Notes: generated from the letters alone by a model not told the origin. Numbered from the stretch's first letter, positions 18,892 through 28,708 are shown. The stretch: 64,000 nucleotides of DNA from an uncultured Prevotellaceae bacterium (GCA_900315075.1 OMXV01000023.1:1-64000); one strand, 5' to 3'. Program-made: numbers and translations.

Positions 18892-19977
18892 TTATTTTTG
18901 GGGCTTTTGTCGCTTTTTTAGGCTACAAATGATGGGATAATGGTCGCTATATTCGATATTTGTATTGATTTTGCATTCAAATGGCTCTATGTCATCGGAG
19001 CATAGTATATTGTCGATTCTCACATAGATACCTTTGCTTCTATGCGAGAATCCAGGTCCGATACCCGTTCGCGTATAGCAATCAGACAAATGTTTTGTTA
19101 GCACATGGTGGGTATAAGAGATAGGCGTATCATTGATGTCACCACAGAATATGATACTTGAGTTTTGATGGTTTTTGATATAATCAGATACAATTTGTGC
19201 TTGTCTTGCCCTTTTTGCCGCAGAGGATTTGAGTTTCTCGGCAATTGGCTGTTCGTCGATGCTTCCTCGCTTTCTCTTGACAAAGTCATCTATCTCGTCT
19301 TTCTCTCCTTCTGTCAATTTAGTACTTTCAAGATGACTGTTGATAACAATCAATGTATCCCCATCGATATCCAAATAGAAAGCTCCTGTTGTATTGGTTG
19401 AGGTATCGACATGAATAACCTCTTTTTTCAAAATAGGATATTTGCTATAGATAGCTATTCGCTCTTTTCGTGGCTCATTTAAAATTTCAGAATATGGATA
19501 AACAAAGGCAAGATGTCTTTTTCTCAGAGAGTCACACTTATTTTCTTTGTATTCTTGTAAACATACCACATCTGCATTCTCCTCAACGATATATTTAGCC
19601 AATTTGCCGGGAGTAACAATAGTTTCCTTATCCATCGTAAAGTAGCATACATTATACGACATGATTTTCAAACTTCCCTCTGGAGCTTTTTGGGGGATGT
19701 TGAGGGGACAATACGACCGAATGACAGGCAGACAGAGCAGCAGTCCCAAAATGGGTATCCACATATACCTGCGACGAATAAATAGCCAGAAAACCAAAAA
19801 GACAAGGTTGATTACCAGCGGTATAGGGAAAAACAACGTCAGCACCTCGTAGGAAGGATGCTTTTCGGGGCTGACCATCCCAGCGTACCCCATCGCACAC
19901 ATTGCCACTATCACCACAATATTGACAGCAGCAAAAATACGGAAGATGAAGATACTAAATTTCCTTATACCACTCAT
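18892..19977 (-). CDS. Membrane-anchored endonuclease/exonuclease/phosphatase family protein
   Basis: A 361-aa protein: three predicted membrane helices in about residues 1-95, then an EEP-fold domain. The fold is recognised from KIMSYNVCYF, VVCLQEYKEN (metal-binding Glu), INSHLES, IFCGDINDTP and YSDHYPIICSL (catalytic His). Members of this superfamily cleave phosphodiester bonds in nucleic acids or lipids; the substrate is not predictable. The same membrane-EEP arrangement is common next to rhomboid genes in Bacteroidales. It overlaps the rhomboid gene by ATGA (19974-19977), so the two are co-translated. The catalytic domain is probably extracytoplasmic if the helices are oriented N-in. Confidence 0.85.
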   Translation of the reverse strand: MSGIRKFSIFIFRIFAAVNIVVIVAMCAMGYAGMVSPEKHPSYEVLTLFFPIPLVINLVFLVFWLFIRRRYMWIPILGLLLCLPVIRSYCPLNIPQKAPEGSLKIMSYNVCYFTMDKETIVTPGKLAKYIVEENADVVCLQEYKENKCDSLRKRHLAFVYPYSEILNEPRKERIAIYSKYPILKKEVIHVDTSTNTTGAFYLDIDGDTLIVINSHLESTKLTEGEKDEIDDFVKRKRGSIDEQPIAEKLKSSAAKRARQAQIVSDYIKNHQNSSIIFCGDINDTPISYTHHVLTKHLSDCYTRTGIGPGFSHRSKGIYVRIDNILCSDDIEPFECKINTNIEYSDHYPIICSLKKRQKPQK

Positions 19978-20888
19978 CTGTTTTTGTTGCTACTTTCAAA
20001 CAGGAACTGCTTTTCCTCTTTTGTCAGGCTGGCATAACCATTTTTGCGGATTTTGTCGAGGATACGGTCGATTTCCTCCTCTGTAGCCTTTTTGTCGGCA
20101 TTATAGTTCCAGTCGGCATTACGCGAACCATCTGAAGTATTGCCAGAATCTTTTGGCTTGCGCTGTTTCCATTTTTTCTTCAGATTTCCAAAGATATCCC
20201 CACCAGAACCACCAATACTACCTTCGGCCGAAGGATGCTTTTTCCAATATAAAATCAACAGGAATCCGAACAACATACCTCCGAGGTGCGCGAAATGAGC
20301 CACACCATCACCCTTTGTGCCAAGAGCCATGAAGAGTTCCAAAACCACATAAATCATAACAAACCACTTGGCCTTGATAGGAACAGGCAGAGGGAAGATA
20401 AAGACGCGTTCCTCTGGAAATAGCATTCCAAAAGCCAACAAGATAGCATAGATGGCACCAGAGGCACCAACTGTAGTCCAGGCATTGAGATTAATTGCAT
20501 CTGTTTCAGTAACCAATGAGATTATCGAAAAGAAACCTATGCCAGATGGCTGCATCATATAGAGCTCCACATATTGTACGATTTCTTGAACAATCCCTGC
20601 TCCGATTCCGCACAAAATGTAATAAAAAAGGAACTTTTTTGCACCCCATACACGCTCAACTACGCAACCGAACATCCACAGTGCAAACATGTTGAAGAAT
20701 AAATGCATCCATCCACCGTGCATAAACATATATGTGAATAATTGATAGATGGCAAAATCCTTAGCCAAGAAAAAATGCAAGCCCAAAACATCGTTGAGAT
20801 CTACACTTTTTTCCAAAAGGACACATGCCAAAAATCCCAAAACATTTATTATCAGCAAGTTTTTTGTAACTATTGGAATACTACGCAT
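19974..20888 (-). CDS. Rhomboid family intramembrane serine protease
   Basis: A 304-aa membrane protease. Six or so transmembrane segments in residues 1-225 hold the rhomboid landmarks: HGGWMHLFFNM, the catalytic Ser in GASGAIYA, and the catalytic His in AHLGGMLFG. A hydrophilic Lys-rich tail (about 230-304) ends in a conserved cytoplasmic helix (EEEIDRILDKI) often seen in Bacteroidota rhomboids. It cleaves membrane-spanning substrates inside the bilayer; the substrate is unknown. First gene of a two-gene operon with the EEP protein. A -7 box (TAATTTTG, minus strand) lies at 20919-20926. Confidence 0.92.
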   Translation of the reverse strand: MRSIPIVTKNLLIINVLGFLACVLLEKSVDLNDVLGLHFFLAKDFAIYQLFTYMFMHGGWMHLFFNMFALWMFGCVVERVWGAKKFLFYYILCGIGAGIVQEIVQYVELYMMQPSGIGFFSIISLVTETDAINLNAWTTVGASGAIYAILLAFGMLFPEERVFIFPLPVPIKAKWFVMIYVVLELFMALGTKGDGVAHFAHLGGMLFGFLLILYWKKHPSAEGSIGGSGGDIFGNLKKKWKQRKPKDSGNTSDGSRNADWNYNADKKATEEEIDRILDKIRKNGYASLTKEEKQFLFESSNKNR

Positions 20889-21008
20889 ATAAAAATTCTA
20901 TTTTACTAAAAAACACGGCAAAATTACTAAAAATCTTCTTTATTACACACAAAATCAGTGCCATACACCACTTTTTTTGAGTTTTTACTCATTTTTTTCC
21001 ATTTTTTG

Positions 21009-21039
21009 TTTGTTTTATGAAATGATTAATCTATATTTG
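21009..21039 (+). promoter_or_regulatory. Promoter of the HU gene
   Basis: TTTG 21009-21012, 19-bp spacer, TATATTTG 21032-21039, 51 bases before the HU start codon. Confidence 0.75.
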
Positions 21040-21090
21040 CCAAAAATTCATAAAGAAAATTCAAATTCACTATTTTTAATTAAAAAAGTT

Positions 21091-21366
21091 ATGAACAAAT
21101 CAGAATTAATCGACCAAATCGCAGCAAAAGCTGGATTGACAAAAGTTGATGCTAAAAAGGCATTGGACGCTACCACAGAGGTTATCAAAGAAGCTCTCGT
21201 AGCAGGTGACAAAGTTGCTCTCATTGGTTTTGGTACATTCAGTGTTGGCGTACGCGCTGCTCGTGAGGGTATCAACCCACGTGACAAGAATGTGAAGATT
21301 CAGATTCCTGAGAAGAAGGTTGCTAAATTCAAGGCTGGTGCTGAACTGGCTGACGCCCTGAAATAA
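21091..21366 (+). CDS. HU family DNA-binding protein
   Basis: A 91-aa nucleoid protein of the HU/IHF family that binds and bends DNA as a dimer. The start at 21091 (MNKSELIDQIA) is chosen over the open frame back to 20977 because it matches the full length of HU and follows a promoter. Visible: dimerisation helices (1-40), GFGTFSVGVRAAREGINPRD (the arm that enters the minor groove) and VAKFKAGAELADALK at the end. It is monocistronic, with its own promoter and a strong terminator. Confidence 0.96.
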   Translation: MNKSELIDQIAAKAGLTKVDAKKALDATTEVIKEALVAGDKVALIGFGTFSVGVRAAREGINPRDKNVKIQIPEKKVAKFKAGAELADALK

Positions 21367-21387
21367 TTTGTAATAAAAATTCTGAAT

Positions 21388-21431
21388 ATAAAAATCAGGC
21401 TCACACTATTTGCGTGAGCCTGATTTTTATA
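21388..21431. terminator. Bidirectional terminator after HU
   Basis: Stem ATCAGGCTCAC / GTGAGCCTGAT with a 9-nt loop, flanked by A and T tracts; it can also serve the convergent kduD gene. Confidence 0.92.
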
Positions 21432-21476
21432 TGGTCAGAAGTTAAGGGGGTACATTTGTCTAAACTCCCCCAAGTA

Positions 21477-22280
21477 TTACGGTTGTTTTCCAATGTATGC
21501 CAGGATGCCTCCATCAACATAGAGAATATGTCCGTTGACAGCATCGGAAGCGTGTGAGGCAAGGAATACGGCTGGTCCACCTAATTCCTCGGGATTGAGC
21601 CAACGCCCAGCGGGAGTCTTGGCACAGATGAAAGAGTCGAACGGATGGCGTGAACCATCGGGCTGACGCTCACGGAGAGGTGCGGTCTGCGGTGTGGCAA
21701 TATAGCCTGGGCCGATGCCATTGCACTGGATGTTGTATTCACCATACTCAGAGCAAATGTTGCGTGTGAGCATCTTGAGTCCACCCTTGGCGGCAGCGTA
21801 TGCCGACACGGTCTCGCGTCCCAGCTCACTCATCATTGAGCAGATATTGATAATCTTGCCCTCACGGCGTTCCATCATCTCGGGGATAACAGCCGAAGAG
21901 CAGATAAACGGTCCCACAAGGTCGATATCGATGACCTGCTGGAACTCAGCACGCTTCATTTCATGCATGGGGATGCGCTTGATGATACCAGCGTTGTTGA
22001 CCAAGATGTCGATTTGTCCTACTTCCTCATGGATTTTCTCCACGAGAGCTTTCACGTCATCTTCCTTGGTCACGTCGCAGACGTAGCCTTTCACATTCTC
22101 GATGCCAGCTTCACGATAGTTGTTTAGACCACGCTCAAGAGCAGCCTCGTTGATGTCGTTAAAAATAATGTTTTTAATACCTGCGGCCACAAATGCCTTT
22201 GCAATGTTGAAGCCGATACCATAGGATGCGCCGGTAATCCACGCGTTTTTTCCTTCAAGGGAGAATAGATTTGTTGTCAT
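21477..22280 (-). CDS. kduD: 2-dehydro-3-deoxy-D-gluconate 5-dehydrogenase (SDR family)
   Basis: A 267-aa short-chain dehydrogenase. The NAD-binding motif is TGASYGIG (about 16-23), the structural motif NNAG, the catalytic Ser in SMMSE and Tyr/Lys in SAYAAAKGG. Proteins of this sequence type are often annotated gluconate 5-dehydrogenase, but kduI lies 19 bp upstream in the same operon, which points to KduD, the step forming 2-keto-3-deoxygluconate from 2,5-diketo-3-deoxygluconate in unsaturated uronate breakdown (pectin, glycosaminoglycans). Cytoplasmic. Confidence 0.88.
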   Translation of the reverse strand: MTTNLFSLEGKNAWITGASYGIGFNIAKAFVAAGIKNIIFNDINEAALERGLNNYREAGIENVKGYVCDVTKEDDVKALVEKIHEEVGQIDILVNNAGIIKRIPMHEMKRAEFQQVIDIDLVGPFICSSAVIPEMMERREGKIINICSMMSELGRETVSAYAAAKGGLKMLTRNICSEYGEYNIQCNGIGPGYIATPQTAPLRERQPDGSRHPFDSFICAKTPAGRWLNPEELGGPAVFLASHASDAVNGHILYVDGGILAYIGKQP

Positions 22281-22299
22281 AAAATATGTTTTAAGGAGT

Positions 22300-23142
22300 T
22301 TATTTTAGGTCAGTAATTAGTGAGAAATCTTGGTCTCCGTAGTCGAGGTTTTCACCTCCCATACCCCAGATGAAGGTGTAGTTGTGAGTGGCAGCGGCAC
22401 TGTGAATAGACCATTCTGGTGACAGTACTGCCTGGTCGCCTCGCATCCAGATATGACGTGTTTCCTCCACTTCACCCATAAAGTGGCATACAGCCTGGTC
22501 TTCGGGTACCTCGAAATAGAAATATGCCTCCATACGGCGGCTATGGACATGAGCAGGCATAGTGTTCCATACACTACCGGGAGCCAACTCCGTCATACCC
22601 ATCTGCAACTGACATGTGGGTAACACCTGGTTGACTATCATCTTATTGATATCGCGCTCGTTGCTCATTTCAAGACTTCCCATGTGTGCCACTACTGCGT
22701 CGTCCTTGGTGATTTTCTTGCATGGGTATTCTTTGTGTGCCGTACAACTGTTGAAATAGAATTTTGCAGGCTGTTTTGCTTTCTTACTGACGAAAATTAC
22801 ATCGCGGTCACCACGACCGATATAAAGGGCCTGCTTATAGTCAAGTTCGAACACCTCGTCGCCAACTTTGACGATGCCCGGACCACCCACATTATATATA
22901 CCTACTTCACGGCGAGTGGTAAAATAAGGAGCTTTCAGTGGGTCGATAGCCTCCAGCTTCAGTTCCTCCTTCACTGGCATGGCACCACCTACCACCATTC
23001 TGTCGTACATGGAATACACCATGTTGACCTCGTCAGCAGCAAAGACTTTCTCGATGAGGAAGTCACGGCGTATGCGCTTGGTGTCATAACTTTTTGCATC
23101 CTCAGGATGGGATGCATAGCGAATCTCATAATTTGTTTTCAT
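22300..23142 (-). CDS. kduI: 5-dehydro-4-deoxy-D-glucuronate isomerase
   Basis: A 280-aa cupin enzyme converting 5-keto-4-deoxyuronate to 2,5-diketo-3-deoxygluconate, the product of pectate or hyaluronan lyase action. Full length for the family. The metal site is visible as His198-Val-His200 ... Glu205 (HVHSRRMEAYFYFE) and a later His in WSIHSAAATHNY. First gene of the kduI-kduD operon, with a promoter at 23173-23204. No polysaccharide lyase or transporter of the pathway lies within the window. Confidence 0.95.
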   Translation of the reverse strand: MKTNYEIRYASHPEDAKSYDTKRIRRDFLIEKVFAADEVNMVYSMYDRMVVGGAMPVKEELKLEAIDPLKAPYFTTRREVGIYNVGGPGIVKVGDEVFELDYKQALYIGRGDRDVIFVSKKAKQPAKFYFNSCTAHKEYPCKKITKDDAVVAHMGSLEMSNERDINKMIVNQVLPTCQLQMGMTELAPGSVWNTMPAHVHSRRMEAYFYFEVPEDQAVCHFMGEVEETRHIWMRGDQAVLSPEWSIHSAAATHNYTFIWGMGGENLDYGDQDFSLITDLK

Positions 23143-23172
23143 ATAGTATTTGTTTTAGTTGGATTGTTTCTG

Positions 23173-23204
23173 CAAAATTACAAAGAAATCTGTGAACAAT
23201 CAAA
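23173..23204 (-). promoter_or_regulatory. Promoter of kduI-kduD
   Basis: Minus strand: TTTG (23201-23204), 20-bp spacer, TAATTTTG (23173-23180), about 30 bases before the start codon. Confidence 0.65.
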
Positions 23205-23227
23205 CAACCATGAATCTTTTTCTGTAA

Positions 23228-23262
23228 AAAAACAAAAACGCCCTCTGAACAGAAGGCGTTTG
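23228..23262 (-). terminator. Terminator of tRNA-Gln
   Basis: Minus strand: stem AACGCCTTCTG / CAGAGGGCGTT with a short loop (one mismatch), followed by TTTTTGTTTTTTT. Confidence 0.85.
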
Positions 23263-23265
23263 TTG

Positions 23266-23336
23266 TTGGACGACTCGGATTCGAACCGGGAATGACAGAA
23301 CCAAAATCTGTAGTGTTACCGTTACACCATCGTCCA
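23266..23336 (-). tRNA. tRNA-Gln (anticodon UUG)
   Basis: Minus-strand cloverleaf: acceptor TGGACGA / TCGTCCA, anticodon stem ACAGA / TCTGT around a loop TTTTGGT (anticodon TTG), T loop GGTTCGAATCC, discriminator A. Confidence 0.95.
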
Positions 23337-23346
23337 ATTTGGGGTG

Positions 23347-23377
23347 CAAAGATAATGAATCTTGTGCAACCCACAAA
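23347..23377 (-). promoter_or_regulatory. Promoter of tRNA-Gln
   Basis: Minus strand: TTTG (23374-23377), 19-bp spacer, TATCTTTG (23347-23354), ending 10 bases before the tRNA. Confidence 0.85.
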
Positions 23378-23404
23378 ATTTTTGAACAGTTTTTTTCTTG
23401 TTGG

Positions 23405-23453
23405 GTGTGTCAGATTGCACTAACAAGGGCATAAATGGGGTTTTCTGACACAC
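23405..23453. repeat. 10-bp inverted repeat
   Basis: GTGTGTCAGA (23405-23414) and TCTGACACAC (23444-23453), a perfect pair 29 bases apart, downstream of tyrS. No T tract follows. Its function is unclear. Confidence 0.6.
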
Positions 23454-23482
23454 AGGATACGTCCCTACAGGGAGACGACTTC

Positions 23483-24784
23483 CTATTTCACAGTGATGAG
23501 GAAATAGTTTTTCTTGCCTCGCTGCACCAAGAGGTATTTGCCATTGATAAGCATGTCGGTAGAGACGATGGTGTCGGGGGCCATTAATTTTTCCTTGTTC
23601 ACTGACACGCCACCACCTTGTACCATCTTGCGCATCTCACCCTTGCTTGCAAATACACGAACATCGTCGCGTGCAAAGAGTTCAATGGCGGGTTTGCCAA
23701 GTTCTTCTTTTGCCAAAGTGAAATGTGGCACACCGGCAAAGACATCGAGCAATGTCTGCTCATCAAGTTTCAAGAGGCTCTCCTTAGTGGCTTTCCCGAA
23801 GAGGATATTAGCAGCTTCCACAGCCATCTCGTAGTCCTCGCGTGAGTGAACCATGACAGTCACCTCCTCGGCGAGTCGCTTCTGTAATACACGACGGCCT
23901 GGATCCTGACGGTGTTCCTCGACAAGTGCATCGATTACGTCTTTTTCCAAACTTGTGAAAATCTTGATATACCGCTCAGCATCATCGTCGCTGACATTGA
24001 GCCAGAACTGGCAGAAAGCATACGGAGTGGTACGGTTACGGTCGAGCCACACATTGCCACTTTCGGTTTTGCCGAATTTCTTTCCATCTGCCTTGGTAAT
24101 TAGTGGGCATGTGAGTGCGAATGCCTCAGCTTCCTGCCCTAAGGTACGACGAATCAGTTCGGTTCCTGTAGTCATGTTACCCCACTGGTCGTTGCCACCC
24201 AACTGCAAGCGACAGTCCATTGTACGATAAAGATGCAGAAAGTCATATCCCTGCAACAACTGATAAGTGAACTCAGTGAACGACAGTCCATCGCGTGCCG
24301 AACCATTGAGTCGCTGCTGCACACTGTCTTTGGCCATCATATAGTTGACGGTGATATGCTTACCCACCGTGCGTGCAAAGTCGAGGAAAGTAAAATCCTT
24401 CATCCAGTCATAATTGTTCACCATCTCGGCTTTGTTCGGACCTTCTGTATCGAAATCCAGAAATTTAGCCACTTGTTTCTTGATACATTCCTGATTGTGG
24501 TATAGTGTCTCGGCATCGAGCAGGTTGCGCTCTTGGCTTTTTCCTGAAGGGTCACCAATCATTCCTGTAGCACCTCCCACCAAAATAATGGGTCTATGAC
24601 CGCAGCGCTGCAAGTGGCGGAGCATCATAATGCCACACAAGTGACCGATATGCAGACTGTCGGCGGTAGGGTCTGTACCTAAGTATGCCGTTGTCATCTG
24701 CTTGTTGAGAAATTCTTCTGTTCCCGGCATGATCTGCGCAAGCATTCCACGCCATTTCAGTTCTTCTACAAAGTTTTTTGTCAT
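23483..24784 (-). CDS. tyrS: Tyrosine--tRNA ligase
   Basis: A 433-aa class I aminoacyl-tRNA synthetase charging tRNA-Tyr. The HIGH motif is His45-Ile-Gly-His48; the KMSKS-type loop is KFGKT at 236-240 (TyrRS form). The S4 RNA-binding domain covers about 360-433 ([28 protein letters not shown]). Full length. The upstream 220 bases hold only tandem simple repeats; no clear promoter is seen. Confidence 0.97.
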   Translation of the reverse strand: MTKNFVEELKWRGMLAQIMPGTEEFLNKQMTTAYLGTDPTADSLHIGHLCGIMMLRHLQRCGHRPIILVGGATGMIGDPSGKSQERNLLDAETLYHNQECIKKQVAKFLDFDTEGPNKAEMVNNYDWMKDFTFLDFARTVGKHITVNYMMAKDSVQQRLNGSARDGLSFTEFTYQLLQGYDFLHLYRTMDCRLQLGGNDQWGNMTTGTELIRRTLGQEAEAFALTCPLITKADGKKFGKTESGNVWLDRNRTTPYAFCQFWLNVSDDDAERYIKIFTSLEKDVIDALVEEHRQDPGRRVLQKRLAEEVTVMVHSREDYEMAVEAANILFGKATKESLLKLDEQTLLDVFAGVPHFTLAKEELGKPAIELFARDDVRVFASKGEMRKMVQGGGVSVNKEKLMAPDTIVSTDMLINGKYLLVQRGKKNYFLITVK

Positions 24785-24815
24785 CGGATGATATATTTAG
24801 TTGTTATTATTTTTT

Positions 24816-24875
24816 AGGAGTTTGGGAGTTTGGACAATACCGATTTGAGAATTCAGGAGTTCAGGAGTTGCAGGA
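24816..24875. repeat. GGAGTT-rich tandem repeats
   Basis: Short imperfect direct repeats of AGGAGTTTG / AGGAGTTCA between tyrS and yidD. A similar block (GGAGTTTAGGAGTTTGGGAG) follows the DUF6089 start at 39326-39355. Confidence 0.6.
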
Positions 24876-24956
24876 GTTCAGACAAATGCACAAAGGATTT
24901 GAGATTTGAGATTCCATTATTCCCGCAAGAGTCTAAAGTCTAAACCAACAGAAGTC

Positions 24957-25000
24957 ACTTCTAACTCCTAACTTCTAACTCTTAACTCCTAACTAATAAA
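24957..25000. repeat. 7-bp CTAACTY tandem array
   Basis: About six imperfect units (CTAACTC, CTAACTT) between tyrS and the yidD stop codon. The same array type recurs at 51445, 51535 and 61262. Confidence 0.75.
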
Positions 25001-25005
25001 ACCTC

Positions 25006-25278
25006 TCACGGTACTGGGTCGTAGCCGCTTCCACCCCACGGGTGACATCTTGATATACGTTTAATAGCAAGATACATTCCCTTGAAAGGTCCATGCTTAA
25101 TGAGTGCTTGTCGGGCATATTCCGAGCATGTGGGTGTAAAGCGGCAAGAAGGTGGTGTGAATGGTGAAATACATTTTTGATAAAAATAGATAGGCAGCAG
25201 CAAGATGCCCACTAAAATCCATCCAATGCCTTTCCAAATCCAGCTTATCCCCTTCCCAATCCATTTCAGCATCTTCAT
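25006..25278 (-). CDS. yidD: Membrane protein insertion efficiency factor YidD
   Basis: A 90-aa amphipathic membrane-associated protein thought to aid YidC-dependent membrane insertion. The family core is complete: [20 protein letters not shown], then [14 protein letters not shown] and [14 protein letters not shown]. The N-terminal extension has a hydrophobic segment (about 12-32). It overlaps rnpA by ATGA, the usual rnpA-yidD pairing. Confidence 0.95.
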   Translation of the reverse strand: MKMLKWIGKGISWIWKGIGWILVGILLLPIYFYQKCISPFTPPSCRFTPTCSEYARQALIKHGPFKGMYLAIKRISRCHPWGGSGYDPVP

Positions 25279-25676
25279 ATTTTCTCAGCTATCCTATGTA
25301 TTAGACCCGTCACTCTCTGCTCCACCTCACTGCTTTGACGATGATTTGCATCGAGCCATATAAATACCACTGCCAACGATTGGTTGGGGTGCTCTTCCAT
25401 AACTTGCCACAATAAGGCTTTATGATGCCGAAATGCCTCACGCAACTGTCGTTTGACACGATTGCGGTCAACAGCATGCTTGAAACATCGCTTTGGCACA
25501 CTCACCATCACTTTTACAGGTATGTCGTCGGCTTGTCTTTCTGTCAGGCAATAGACTACACGCACAGGATATGACGACATGGAGCGGCTTTCGCCGCCCC
25601 TAAAGAGCTTATCAATCAGCGATTTGCCTACGAGACGCTCCTCTTTCCGGAAAGTGAAAAGGCCATGGGGCGACAT
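25275..25676 (-). CDS. rnpA: Ribonuclease P protein component
   Basis: A 133-aa protein subunit of RNase P, which matures the 5' ends of tRNAs. Recognised by the start [18 protein letters not shown] and the RNR motif [14 protein letters not shown]. It overlaps yidD (ATGA) and starts 12 bp after hemD. The usual partner rpmH is absent here. Confidence 0.93.
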   Translation of the reverse strand: MSPHGLFTFRKEERLVGKSLIDKLFRGGESRSMSSYPVRVVYCLTERQADDIPVKVMVSVPKRCFKHAVDRNRVKRQLREAFRHHKALLWQVMEEHPNQSLAVVFIWLDANHRQSSEVEQRVTGLIHRIAEKI

Positions 25677-25688
25677 CGCTTATTGTCT

Positions 25689-26435
25689 TTATTGTTGATT
25701 TTTCAGGAAATTCCTCAATGCCCCCGTCATAGAGGGAAATTCTGGCGTTGGGGCGCTTAAGTCAAGGCGCAAACCTTTCTCTGTCACCTCCTTGGCTGTG
25801 GCAGGCCCAAAAGTGCCAATCTTGATGTCTCCCTGCTCAAAGTCGGGGAAATTCTTGTTGAGTGCCTGAACACCTGCTGGGCTGAAGAACAGCATCATGT
25901 CGTAGTCGAAATTGGCAACTTCCTCTGGGGTAAAGTCGTCACTCACAGTGCGGTACATAACACACTCCTTGTGGATGAGCTTTTTTGAATCCAACAATTC
26001 TGTCACACTGTTGTTATGTACATCACTCATGGGAACAAGATACTTTTCTGTCTTGTGCTTCACCATTTGTGGAACAAGGTCAGCAATTTTGCCTGTAGAT
26101 CCATAGAATACCTTACGCTTGCGATACTGCACATATTTCTGGATATATAGAGCAATAGTCTCTGTCACACAAAAATATTTCAAGTCCTCAGGAATGCTCA
26201 CACGCAAGTCCTTGGCAAGTTGAAAGAAATTGTCAATAGCATGCCGTGAAGTAAATACAATAGCGGTATAAGCCGAGATATTCACTTTCTGCTGGCGAAA
26301 TTCCCTGGCTGTAAGCCTCTCTACTTTGATAAAAGGACGGAATACCAATTCCACTCCATATTCCCTTGCTATGTCATAGTAGGGAGATTTCTCACTTGTT
26401 GGTTTTGGCTGCGAAACAAGTATCTTTTTTACCAT
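25689..26435 (-). CDS. hemD: Uroporphyrinogen-III synthase
   Basis: A 248-aa cytoplasmic enzyme of tetrapyrrole synthesis that closes hydroxymethylbilane with inversion of ring D. HemD sequences diverge strongly; the call rests on the two-lobe pattern, AYTAIVFTSRHAIDNFF in the first lobe and DMMLFFSPAGVQALNKNF followed by KIGTFGPATAKEVTEKGLR in the second, and on the conserved Bacteroidota order DUF4271-hemD-rnpA-yidD. It lies 8 bp after the DUF4271 gene. Confidence 0.87.
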   Translation of the reverse strand: MVKKILVSQPKPTSEKSPYYDIAREYGVELVFRPFIKVERLTAREFRQQKVNISAYTAIVFTSRHAIDNFFQLAKDLRVSIPEDLKYFCVTETIALYIQKYVQYRKRKVFYGSTGKIADLVPQMVKHKTEKYLVPMSDVHNNSVTELLDSKKLIHKECVMYRTVSDDFTPEEVANFDYDMMLFFSPAGVQALNKNFPDFEQGDIKIGTFGPATAKEVTEKGLRLDLSAPTPEFPSMTGALRNFLKNQQ

Positions 26436-26443
26436 CTTTTGTA

Positions 26444-27274
26444 CTAAAAATTTATTATCGAATTTCCGTTGTAAGCCTCCAAAATCCCGACCAATGCGGC
26501 CAAGGGTATTAATTCAAGGGCACAAAAGTACAAAAAAATTTGCAAAAATGCTGCAAAACGTCTAAAAAAGATTAAATAGCTCTTATAAAAAGTGCATAAT
26601 TTACACAAAATGACAACAAATCCTCCACAAATCAGTGCTGTGGTCAAAGGTAATTTTCCATAAATGAACAACAATGCCACTGGTGTCATCAAAAGTCCTT
26701 CCATCGTGGTGACATACAATTGCGACTTGTTCCATTGTTCAATTTCTTTACCATGGAAAAACACCCAGTTGACCAATTGATAAAGCCCCACTTTAATAAG
26801 GATATAAGCCACAAAAACTCCAACAAACAGCAATATCAACAGGTTTTTCGACATCGCCATATCATGCACATCGTTCACATGGGTAAAATAGGCAAAATAC
26901 GATACAGAGAAGATAAAAGTAGTGAAAGCCACGAGCAATACTTGTGAGCGTATCTCCTTATTGCTGTCAGGAACATTGGTCGTACGTTCGTTTTCTCGAT
27001 AGAAAAAATTGCGAGTCTGGCGAACGACAAAGCCCCACGAAGCAGCCAAAGCCAGCAAAGCCACAATTATCATCATAAGGACAGAGGCCGATACCACACT
27101 ATCTGTTCCTGCATTATAAGCAGATGGTTTTCCCTCTACTCCCACAACAAGTTGTTCTGTTTGTCCCTTTACAGGTTTTTCTGTCTGAACAACCGCCAAA
27201 GTATCAGTCCCGACCATTCCCATTTGGGAAGTGTCGGGCACTATTACTGTGGATTGTTGAAGACTATCAGGCAT
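26444..27274 (-). CDS. DUF4271 family inner-membrane protein
   Basis: A 276-aa protein with a long, Thr/Val/Gln-rich N-terminal stretch (1-60) and about six to seven membrane helices from residue 62 on. It matches DUF4271, a Bacteroidota family of unknown function found upstream of hemD. The N-terminal 60 residues have no signal peptide and may be cytoplasmic or periplasmic depending on topology. First gene of the hemD-rnpA-yidD operon, 49 bp from metK, so read-through from metK is possible. Confidence 0.78.
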   Translation of the reverse strand: MPDSLQQSTVIVPDTSQMGMVGTDTLAVVQTEKPVKGQTEQLVVGVEGKPSAYNAGTDSVVSASVLMMIIVALLALAASWGFVVRQTRNFFYRENERTTNVPDSNKEIRSQVLLVAFTTFIFSVSYFAYFTHVNDVHDMAMSKNLLILLFVGVFVAYILIKVGLYQLVNWVFFHGKEIEQWNKSQLYVTTMEGLLMTPVALLFIYGKLPLTTALICGGFVVILCKLCTFYKSYLIFFRRFAAFLQIFLYFCALELIPLAALVGILEAYNGNSIINF

Positions 27275-27323
27275 ATTAAAAAATGGATATCCCTACGTTG
27301 TCATCAAAGCCTATTTCTAACTT

Positions 27324-28586
27324 CTAATTAATTCCAAACTCTTTTTTAATCTTATCGACAAGGTTAAGTTTTTCCCATGTAAAGAGTTCCACGTCGATGG
27401 TCTTGGTCTCATGGTAGAAACTGGTGAAAGTTTTTTTGACCACTTCATTGCGGCGACCCATGTGTCCGTAAGCTGCCGTCTCCAGATACATTGGTTGTCG
27501 CAGGCGGAGGCTGCGTTCAATGGCCTTGGGGCGCAGGTCGAACATCTTTCCAATTCGTGTGGCAATCTCACCGTCGGTGAGGTTGACATGCGACTTCCCA
27601 TAAGTATTCACATAGATACTCAAAGGCTGTGCCACACCAATGGCATAACTCACCTGTACAAGCATTTCATCACTTACGCCTGCTGCCACCATGTTTTTGG
27701 CGATATGCCGCGCTGCGTATGCTGCCGAGCGGTCCACTTTGCTGGAGTCTTTGCCAGAAAAAGCGCCACCACCATGGGCACCTTTGCCACCATATGTATC
27801 GACGATGATTTTTCGTCCGGTCAGTCCTGTATCGCCGTGAGGTCCACCGATGACAAACATACCAGTGGGATTGACATGATAGATAATGTTGTCTTTGAAA
27901 AGTGCCAACACCTTCTCACTGTGTATTTTTGACTTTACTCTCGGCATAAGAATATTCAACACATCGTCTTTAATTTGTTGCAACATTCGGTTCTCATCGG
28001 GATCGAAAGGGTCGTGCTGAGTAGAGACCACAATGGTATGAATGCGCAGTGGCACATTGTCGTCGCTATATTCCACGGTCACTTGACTCTTGGCATCAGG
28101 GCGAAGATAAGTCATCACCTTTCCCTCATGGCGTATTTCAGCCAAGGTTTGCATGATGAGATGAGCCAGGTCGAGCGAGACAGGCATATAGTTTTCTGTC
28201 TCATTGGTGGCATAGCCGAACATCATGCCTTGATCGCCAGCGCCCTGATTTTCGGCATCAGCGCGGTCAACACCACGGTTGATGTCACCACTCTGCTCAT
28301 GGATGGATGAGAGCACTCCACATGAATTGCCGTCGAACTGGTATTCCGACTTGGTATAGCCGATTTTGTTTACTGTGCGACGAGTGATGGTCTGTAAGTC
28401 GATATATGCTTCGGAACGCACCTCGCCCATAATCACTACCTGGCCAGTAGTAACGAAAGTCTCGATGGCACAACGTGCATGCTCATCATATGCAAGAAAC
28501 TGATCCAACAATGCATCGGATATCTGGTCGGCCACTTTGTCGGGATGGCCCTCTGAAACGGATTCTGAAGTAAATAAATATGGCAT
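27324..28586 (-). CDS. metK: S-adenosylmethionine synthetase
   Basis: A 420-aa enzyme making S-adenosylmethionine from methionine and ATP. Family motifs: [15 protein letters not shown] at the N-terminus, [30 protein letters not shown]-like (here [11 protein letters not shown]) and the C-terminal AYGHMGR. The start at ATG 28586 ([10 protein letters not shown]) is preferred; the frame extends three codons further to a TTG. No SAM riboswitch fits in the short leader. A -7 box (TAATTTTG, minus) lies at 28616-28623. Confidence 0.97.
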   Translation of the reverse strand: MPYLFTSESVSEGHPDKVADQISDALLDQFLAYDEHARCAIETFVTTGQVVIMGEVRSEAYIDLQTITRRTVNKIGYTKSEYQFDGNSCGVLSSIHEQSGDINRGVDRADAENQGAGDQGMMFGYATNETENYMPVSLDLAHLIMQTLAEIRHEGKVMTYLRPDAKSQVTVEYSDDNVPLRIHTIVVSTQHDPFDPDENRMLQQIKDDVLNILMPRVKSKIHSEKVLALFKDNIIYHVNPTGMFVIGGPHGDTGLTGRKIIVDTYGGKGAHGGGAFSGKDSSKVDRSAAYAARHIAKNMVAAGVSDEMLVQVSYAIGVAQPLSIYVNTYGKSHVNLTDGEIATRIGKMFDLRPKAIERSLRLRQPMYLETAAYGHMGRRNEVVKKTFTSFYHETKTIDVELFTWEKLNLVDKIKKEFGIN

Positions 28587-28708
28587 AACAATCAATCTTT
28601 ATTATTATTGGGCTGCAAAATTACGAATATTTATGGAATAATCCACGTTTATATACCTATATTTTTATTGGGAGTAGCTACTTTCGAAAATGCCGATTAC
28701 TCCTTTAA

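Noticed and set aside
23405-23453. Second MITE because of GTGTGTCAGA / TCTGACACAC
   Set aside because: The arms are only 10 bp with a 29-base interior and differ from the 55101 TIR after GTGTGTCA; kept as a plain inverted repeat.
28587-28708. SAM riboswitch upstream of metK
   Set aside because: The leader is only about 30 bases from the -7 box to the start codon, too short, and no conserved riboswitch core is visible.
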